From positions 56,169,169 to 56,233,168 of the forward strand of contig OX485806.1 of the NCBI GenBank assembly GCA_950295325.1: DNA of 64,000 nt. Reading direction: 5' to 3'. The translations under genes were made by a program, and so were the position numbers. Below, piece by piece: positions 57,701-64,000 of the stretch. The notes under the pieces are model-generated. The model was not told the origin of the DNA and made no database searches. It saw only the letters and a list, made by a program, of their open reading frames with translations. Source of the DNA: Polytrichum commune (taxonomy: Eukaryota > Streptophyta > Polytrichopsida > Polytrichales > Polytrichaceae). The stretch's first letter is position 1, and each line of letters begins with the position of its first letter.

Positions 57701-59870
57701 TATGTTCAACATTGGAGGCTCATTTTGTGGAACGAGGGAGTTTTGAAATTTAGTAAAGGCCTTGATCTCATGGAGTTTGAGGAAGGCCCCATACCAATCA
57801 AACGCGTCGCTTATTAATAATCTTTAGAGTTGTTATTTAGTCTATATTGTTTGTGTTTTGTTTCGTTTCCACCACCGTTTTTTTATATGATGTTCTTCAT
57901 TTGCATGTACATTCACTGTGAGCTCGTTGTGAAGAATGCTTTGCCTTCTTTGTGTTTGCCCACTTTCTTTCTAGATTGGGTTGACGACAACTCCAATTTT
58001 TGTGTGTATACAGGCGTGCAATTTGCAAAGTTTCCACTCGTGCACTTGGTGGTTGGTGGCTGGTGGTTGGTCATTGGATTGCTCTCGTGGATGTGTGTTT
58101 GAGGTGGAAGAAGCCTTTTACAATAGCCTTGTAAGCTCTGCCCCTGAGGTGATTGAATTAGAGGAAGAGCCAGAAGAAAATAATCCAATTTTTCCATCCA
58201 ATGAGAAAAATGTTGCGCCGGTGAAAGGCAAGGGCAAGGGTAGGAAGGTTCTTGCATATGCCTTTTCTCAAGTATCTACTCGTTCTTTCAGGAATTCTTT
58301 GGTTCAATGCATTGTTGCTCCAGCCACCACCATGGTTGGAAGTTCAACCGCCATTCTTTTTGCCCTTGCCCCCGTTCATGTTGTTGCTCCTTCTCATAGC
58401 GACGCAACCATCCCATTGGTGCCTCGCAAAAGGAAGGTTGTTGCACCGGATACATCTGTGATTTCCTTGAAGAGGCCATCTACTCTGTCTTTGATTGAGA
58501 ATGTGGACATGGGAGAGCTCATTGAGAATCTCATGAAAATCAAGGTTCCCCTCCGGCCTACCACCGCATACAAAAATTCCTAACCAAGGTTTGAGAGGTG
58601 TTATTTTGTTTTCTCCATTCATTTTATGGAGTTCAATACCTATTTTCTCGTATACTTTTTTCTGGATTTTTCTTTGTAGGTTGGAGCGGGCCGTACTAGA
58701 CCAAACGCAAAGCCAAAGGTTCACACAAACATTGATCTACTCTTTGTATATATGCCCAAGAACTTGCGTATGCCGAGGATCTCGGATTCATCATCGGATG
58801 TTCGTATGTAGAACAAACGATCTTCCACATACTTTGAGGTTTTGTTTGCCTTCTCAAACGCCAAATTCCATGATGATGGCGTCATTGTCTTCGCGCATTG
58901 CGCTGATTCTGATGTCTTTAGATCAATTCACAATTGGGCGCACACTAAAAACTTCTACGTTGCCAAAGATTGGTTTGGCATGAATGACCTTGATCTCCAG
59001 TCTCCAACGAATCCTTCTGAATTTATAAATTTTTGTAGTCTTCATCCATTTTTTTATACCCTTGTCTTTTGCATGCCTGTATTCCTAATTTTTCCTTGCA
59101 CATTTCATGTAAACCCACAAGTTTCTCATCAAGGTTCTCATGCATAATGAATCCATTTTTAATGTTCATACCTCAGACTTTGAGGACATGGGTTACAATC
59201 TCAAGAGAGATGGTTGGCTCAACAGCTTCACCGATGAGAAGAATCAAGCAATGAGGGAAGATGAGGTGCCTTGGAGAGGTGTTTGTGAAAAACACCACGA
59301 ATTCCTCTCAATCTTTTTCTCTGCCCTCACGGACAAGGACGAAATTATTATGGATTGGCAATGTGGTGTCGATTAGTTCTTCAAATCTCTCCTCCTCCCT
59401 ATGCGTGAGCTTGAACAGGAGCACACTTCCTGGCAAGTTGTCCCACAATAAGGGTATGTTTTTCTCCTCCCCCTCGGAAGATGGCGAAGCGGAATTTTAA
59501 TTTTTTTTGTGCGTAAGTTCGGTGTTGGCTTCTAACTTGTTTGTTTGCATTTCTATCTTTTCGGATTAAAGTTTTTTGCATGTGCTCATGTTTAGTTTTT
59601 TCGGCTTGTATGTTCAGAGTTCCAAAGGAGAGTCCGATCCGTGTCCTCACTGTGGACATGTTTGCAACCCCTTCAACAAGGTTTTAGCTCCCTTTGTATC
59701 CTATTGAGCTTGCCCATCATTTCGTGGAGGCACCGTCCCCACCTCCTTTTCGCACCCGCCTTTTCAACAAACTAGTCTTGGATCTCATAGACATAGAGGC
59801 CAAGCAAGGCAAGGATAGTGATAGACATGATAGTCCAAGCTGTTGATTAGGCCTCGTGGGTTTGGAGACT
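57701..59870 (+). pseudogene. Methyltransferase-like exons (element 2), part 2
   Basis: Continues the gene after the LTR. A linker (58086-58580) has acidic and GKGKGRK basic patches. Near 58700, PKVHTNIDLLFVYMPKNLRM stands where element 1 has VVDLIIAEYPDG; no DPPY remains. AKFHDDGVIVFAHCAD (58860) aligns with HDDGAMLLFYP. The exon at 59140-59376 reads EVPWRGVCEKHHEFLSIFF and DEIIMDWQCGVD, matching FWRGPKEKVVSLLQLL and DLTARTG, so SAM motif I is replaced by DWQCGV. Introns have GT-AG edges (for example near 58585-58680). The fold is recognisable, but both catalytic motifs are gone. Confidence 0.58.
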
Positions 59871-60267
59871 CAAGCTCGTATGCTATGTTTTTATTTGATT
59901 TTTTTTTAGTGCATTTGTTTTGTTTCCATCCACCTTTTGCAAATCCCCATTCCACTCGTTCTTTATCTTATGTTGATGTTTCATTCCGCTTGTTGAGGTC
60001 AATCCTAATTTAATCCTATATCATTTAGAAAACACACTACAAAATCTTTTATAAGAAAAACATTCTTCCACGACTTCACTAACTATTTGTTGGTGGAATT
60101 AGATTAAGTTATAATCTCCACGGGATTGGGGTATTTTTTTAACAAATTGAACTCAAAACATCTCAAAATTCCACGGTCATAGGCATGCATTCTATCAAAT
60201 TTATCCATCATAATTCAAATTCTTCACTCTCCAAAATTCGCTCTCCGCTCACACTACTTAGTTTCTT

Positions 60268-61370
60268 GTATATGCATTAAATAAGTTTAGACACTACCTT
60301 CCTAGGCAACAAAATTATGTTTTATGTGGATCATATGGCATTTATACAATTGATCAACAAATAACAAGTATCTAGATGGATTTCTAGATGGATATTGTTG
60401 TTTTGGAATAAGATTTCACAATGGTATACAAACCAAAACGATCATTTGTCTTGGCGGACGCATTCTTACAGTTGCCAAATGGTGAGGCAACTACATGAGT
60501 CAAAGACTAAACCTTGGACGCGTCATTATTTTCAGTGATAGGAGTGTGGTATAAGAACGTAGAAGAGTGTTTGCGGACGGGGATTGCACTGTCCAACCTA
60601 AGCAATGATCAAAAGATGAGGTTGTTTTTGAAAAAAAAATCCCTACAGTTTAATTGAAACCAAATGTACAAAGGGTCGTTGACCAAATGGTGAGACGTTG
60701 TGTCTACCCGGGGGAGGTATCTACCATACGCCATGAGAGGCATAACCAACCAAGGGGAGCAGATTATTCAAACACCATCATAGTGAAAAATATATACTAT
60801 AAGGAAGGTATTGATGGCCAACCTTACATGCAAACACAATGCACTGGTATAAAACATGCGACAAATGTCAACAAATGGGTGGACTACCGAGATTAGGGCA
60901 AACCACCGTTAAATTTGATGTCCCAGCTAAATCGTTTATGAAATGGGGATTGGATTTTGTGGGCCCCATCAAACCAATGGCTCAGTATACATCAAATAAA
61001 TACATATTGGTAGCCTCAGATTATGCAACAAAGTGGGTGGAAGCACGAGCGTTTCATACAAATACGGTTGTAATCACAACTTGTTTTATTTACTAGTGCA
61101 TCTTGACCAAGTTCGGGTGTCCAATGGTGTTACTAAGTGACCAAGGGGGCACTTCATCAATGATGTGATGAAAATGCTGACAAAGTATTTTCTATTACAA
61201 CACCAGACGTCCATGAGAATGGACAGGCAGGGTCCACAAAAGTAGATGGTATGGGCCATATAGAATACAATACAAGTTGCCGAACAATACAGTGTTTTGG
61301 GTTTCAATGGAGCATTTTGAGCCAAAGCCCTTCTTAGTGAACATCAATAAATAGAAGCCTTACCATTTTT
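60268..61370 (+). pseudogene. Gypsy RNase H end and integrase
   Basis: VYALNKFRHYL at 60268 is the RNase H C-terminal block that is missing after 33.64 kb. FYVDHMAFIQLINK and SFVLADAFLQLPNGEAT follow. Integrase appears in two frames: the zinc-binding part with [13 protein letters not shown] (near 60840), then [16 protein letters not shown] and [15 protein letters not shown] (first Asp), and MVLLSDQGGHFINDVM (second Asp, about 61125). HENGQAG near 61210 marks the position of the third residue, with Glu displaced by a frameshift. VSMEHFEPKPFLVNINK ends the C-terminal domain. Fragmented by stops. Confidence 0.8.
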
Positions 61371-64000
61371 AAGAGAGGTGAACCAACATCGAGAGGATTC
61401 CATGGCCCTTTTATCCCAACTAAATTCATACTCAAAAGACATGATGGAACCAAATTCAAAGGAAGATAGTACCGCAAGGAGTAGCCCTTGTATGAATGTC
61501 TACATCATCAACGCCACTTATAATCTTACACCTAGTTTGCCTCCAAATGGTCCTACCAATCTATGAGAACCTCTCACTAACCGTTGGAATTACTAGTCCG
61601 AGTTACTTGACCTACCAATCCAAATCAGTTGATCTATTACTTTGAATTACATGACCTACCGGTCTAAACCACTTGACCTACCAACTCGAAAGGCATACCG
61701 GTTACAAACCTCTATCAATCCACTATACTAATAGTTATAACCATATTTTAACCTCTATACGGCAACATTCAAACTCACATGAAAATGTAATTATAAATGA
61801 CATGAACATGTCAATATGCATTGAACTAACCACCTTAGTTTTTCCAACGCAAATATATCACTTTGTCTAAATAAAAACATACACATTATAATTTCTTGCC
61901 AAAATCTCTATCCTCATTAGAATTAGTCACTTAAATATTATTTTCTATAAGTATAGGGCCTGGAAAAAATTCACATGTCTCCCACTAATTTTAATTTTTT
62001 TTTATGTTAAGAGTCCAAGTATTTATATTTTCTCATGTCCAGAAGGACATGTAGAACTCGGTAGGATGCCATATTCAACTAAGAAGTTGGACGGCAAGAC
62101 ATTCAAGTTTCAACCACAATACCAAATGTTCTTTTTAGTCTTATGCATATCACACTTTGTTTAGCTTACCCTAGAAAAAATATGGACAAATTGTAGGAAC
62201 CACAAAGAGGTGCAGTAGCTATTTCTAGGCCTCTAGATTTAAGAAAAGTGAGATGCAAGCATATGGGCGGTGAAATGATGCAGCAACTAGTTGGACGTAA
62301 GGGTCCACGTCGAGCCCCTCCCCGAGGAAGCACATGGATGGTTAATCACACTTGGTAGTGTTGTACGTATGTGTCCAAATAACAAGACCTTAACAATTTA
62401 GAGTGGGCCAACAAAATTGGACTTTAACTAGCCTTCTCTACAAGTTAGACTCGTGTGGTACCGCATTAAAAATTGTTGGGGGAGATTGTCGCTAGTGTCC
62501 GAGTGCTCGGTCCAAAGCGGATTGTCGTACTTATTTATGGAAAAACGCTGATCTATACTATCGAGAACACCGTAAAGATTCTTAGGTTCTCCCATTACTC
62601 TTCTCATGCTACTCTTATACATATGCTAAAACCTATTGCAACATGAATGAAACATAGACATCTTCTGAATATTTTTCACTAGACAAGTGGAATGTGGATC
62701 AGTCTAGGTATCTAGTTAGGGATGCCTTTAGATGTTGGTCATCTAGGTTCAGAACAATTTATGAGGCAATAAGGTTGCATAAAAAATATACATACATTGG
62801 TCACCAATTCCTTGTAGAAACATTGACGTTGCATTACAAACCACCTTTCAATTGGGTTGCAATATTATTATCATATTTTTAAAAAAACTAAACAATTTTA
62901 AGAAAAGGCGTAAAAAATTTCCTTTACAAGGCAAAGGATTGAATTCTTGATCCGCAATGTTTTCCCACCACCTAAAAAAGACAATGACGATAAACGAAGG
63001 ACGTCGGTCCAATGCTACCGCTTTTGATTAATATCCAAATGAGCATGCTTAGTTTAACGCTGATACGCAACAAATGCCAATGATTCAGAGGGTTTGAGAC
63101 ATATAGATCCAAAAAGGGTACAAAAAATAAAGAGGTGCGGTTGCAACCATCTAAGCAATGTAGGTTGGTGTAATTCATTGGACTATTTGTCCCCGTCCAG
63201 GCATCACACCAGATGTTCACATGTCAAGCAACTCGTGTAGAGATCCCACAAATGCCATTCATACACTATCTTATGTCCTCACCGTCGTTGGAGCACTCCG
63301 ATGAATAAGTTGTAGCAATGTTGGCAAGTTTGGCACGTGTTGCCGCAAATATGGTCCTTCCAACCATCACTCTAGAGGGGAAAATGACCCCATTTTCCCT
63401 TAGCCAGCCTATCACGCAAGAACATGATGATAGATTTTTAGTGCAACCCAGTCAAGATAAGATATGGATAGCCCTCAACCATGAGATGGATCAGACTATA
63501 TCCTCGGGGGGGGGGGGGGGGGTCACAGACCGAAAAGTAGAAACCACGTGAAAACAACTATAGGATGTTTTTTTATTCATTGGAAGGAAATTTCTATAAA
63601 CTTTGGATCTAACATAGCCTTGTTAAATTGCAAAACATGTGATTATATATAATTTAGTGTAAGAAGAAAATCCCCACTTTAGGTTTGAGGTAGAAAGAAA
63701 TCATAGTGACAAAAAATAAGGAGGATTCAAAAAATAAAAATAAAATGAATATATTCACATATAATACATGAATGAATATTGATGAATGGGTCAAACTATG
63801 GATGAAGACCTAGCATTGATTGGGGTTTAGGATTAGGGTTTAGCATTTGCACCTCCATGCCTCGCATTCTTTTTTTTGCTTAGTCTTTTTTTTTCTTTTG
63901 CTCTTAGCATTTTGCAAGTTACTCTGGAGTTGCATGATATTTATGTGGACTACACCGTGTGATATTTTCAAGCTCTAGAAAGAACTCTTCAATTAGCATC
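61371..64000. other. AT-rich right flank without recognised genes
   Basis: The first 150 bp may be the end of the gypsy pol. The rest has only short unrelated frames, no LTR end and no tandem array. A run of 17 G at 63506-63522 and several A and T runs are present. Confidence 0.45.

Larger units (their letters stand above)
33823..60257. mobile_element. Second MULE-like ParB/methyltransferase element, heavily interrupted (element 2)
   Basis: The same layout as element 1 but more diverged: transposase pieces on the minus strand (35.3-43.3 kb), a tandem array (52.6-54.1), then ParB-like and methyltransferase-like exons on the plus strand (54.4-59.9). The right end, CTCTCCGCTCACACTAC at 60241-60257, resembles the inverted GGAGAGC ends of element 1. 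A weak left-end candidate, GTATGCACACAATGGGAGAG at 33823, shares GTATGC and ATGGG with element 1. RNase H sequence resumes right after 60257, supporting insertion into the gypsy element. The left limit is uncertain by about 200 bp. Confidence 0.5.
14040..61370 (+). mobile_element. Ty3/gypsy retrotransposon dispersed by nested insertions
   Basis: Gypsy proteins appear in the expected order on the plus strand: gag (14.27-15.40 kb), protease (31.44-31.9), RT (32.6-33.6), end of RNase H (60.27-60.45) and integrase (60.6-61.37). Everything between these blocks can be assigned to later insertions: CACTA 15405-16857, solo LTR 16949-17911, MULE-like element 18106-31439 and a second such element ending at about 60257. 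Removing them leaves roughly 5 kb of colinear gypsy sequence. The element's own LTRs were not found. Every block carries stops or frameshifts. The single-element reading is inference; fragments of two related copies could give a similar picture. Confidence 0.62.

Noticed and set aside
63506-63522. Biological G-tract signal
   Set aside because: A single run of 17 G without flanking structure may be a microsatellite or an assembly artefact.

Overview
The window looks like repeat-dense nuclear DNA of a land plant, and I found no host gene that I can defend. It contains decayed Ty3/gypsy, LINE, CACTA, hAT and Mutator-like (MULE) sequence, a tRNA-derived SINE, solo LTRs and many mini- and microsatellites. 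Exons carry GT-AG introns. The lineage cannot be fixed from sequence alone; a seed-free plant (bryophyte, lycophyte or fern) is a guess.

Layout. 1-3.3 kb: unrecognised AT-rich DNA. 3.3-4.64 kb: a gypsy remnant with LTR pieces and an integrase. 5.06-5.52 kb: an LTR relic. About 6.6-10.2 kb: a decayed LINE on the minus strand. 10.2-13.3 kb: AT-rich DNA with one 200-bp tandem repeat. 13.3-14.0 kb: an unidentified minus-strand reading frame. From 14 kb to 61.4 kb I read one plus-strand gypsy element (gag, protease, RT, RNase H, integrase) that has been blown apart by later insertions. These are a 1.45-kb CACTA element carrying a SINE, a 963-bp solo LTR, a 13.3-kb MULE-like element (18,106-31,439) and a second, more decayed relative of that element (about 33.8-60.26 kb). 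Both large elements contain further insertions: a 4.09-kb solo LTR with its own reading frame, a 731-bp hAT, a 3-kb unclassified insert, and at least five copies of a second LTR family. Target-site duplications (TSDs) delimit many of these.

The most interesting system is the pair of MULE-like elements. Each has two divergent genes. The minus-strand gene is a transposase: its catalytic region and a C-terminal SWIM-type CxC...CxH finger are visible in the first element, and a possible zinc-binding N-terminus in the second. The plus-strand, intron-containing gene encodes a ParB-like N-terminal domain (VWDGNHRLYAW), a helical middle, and a domain that reads as a permuted (beta-type) adenine DNA methyltransferase, with a degraded DPPY region followed downstream by the SAM motif DLTARTGASV. 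Between the two genes lies a tandem array. In element 1 it is a 180-bp unit with a near-palindrome (TGCCGTTGACGGCA), capped by a perfect 22-bp palindrome. In element 2 it is a 127-bp unit with the inverted repeat CTCGGAACCGAG. A ParB-like protein beside regularly spaced palindromes suggests a parS-like binding array; that link is inference.

Both copies are broken by stops and frameshifts and are probably inactive here. The window documents the architecture rather than a working element.
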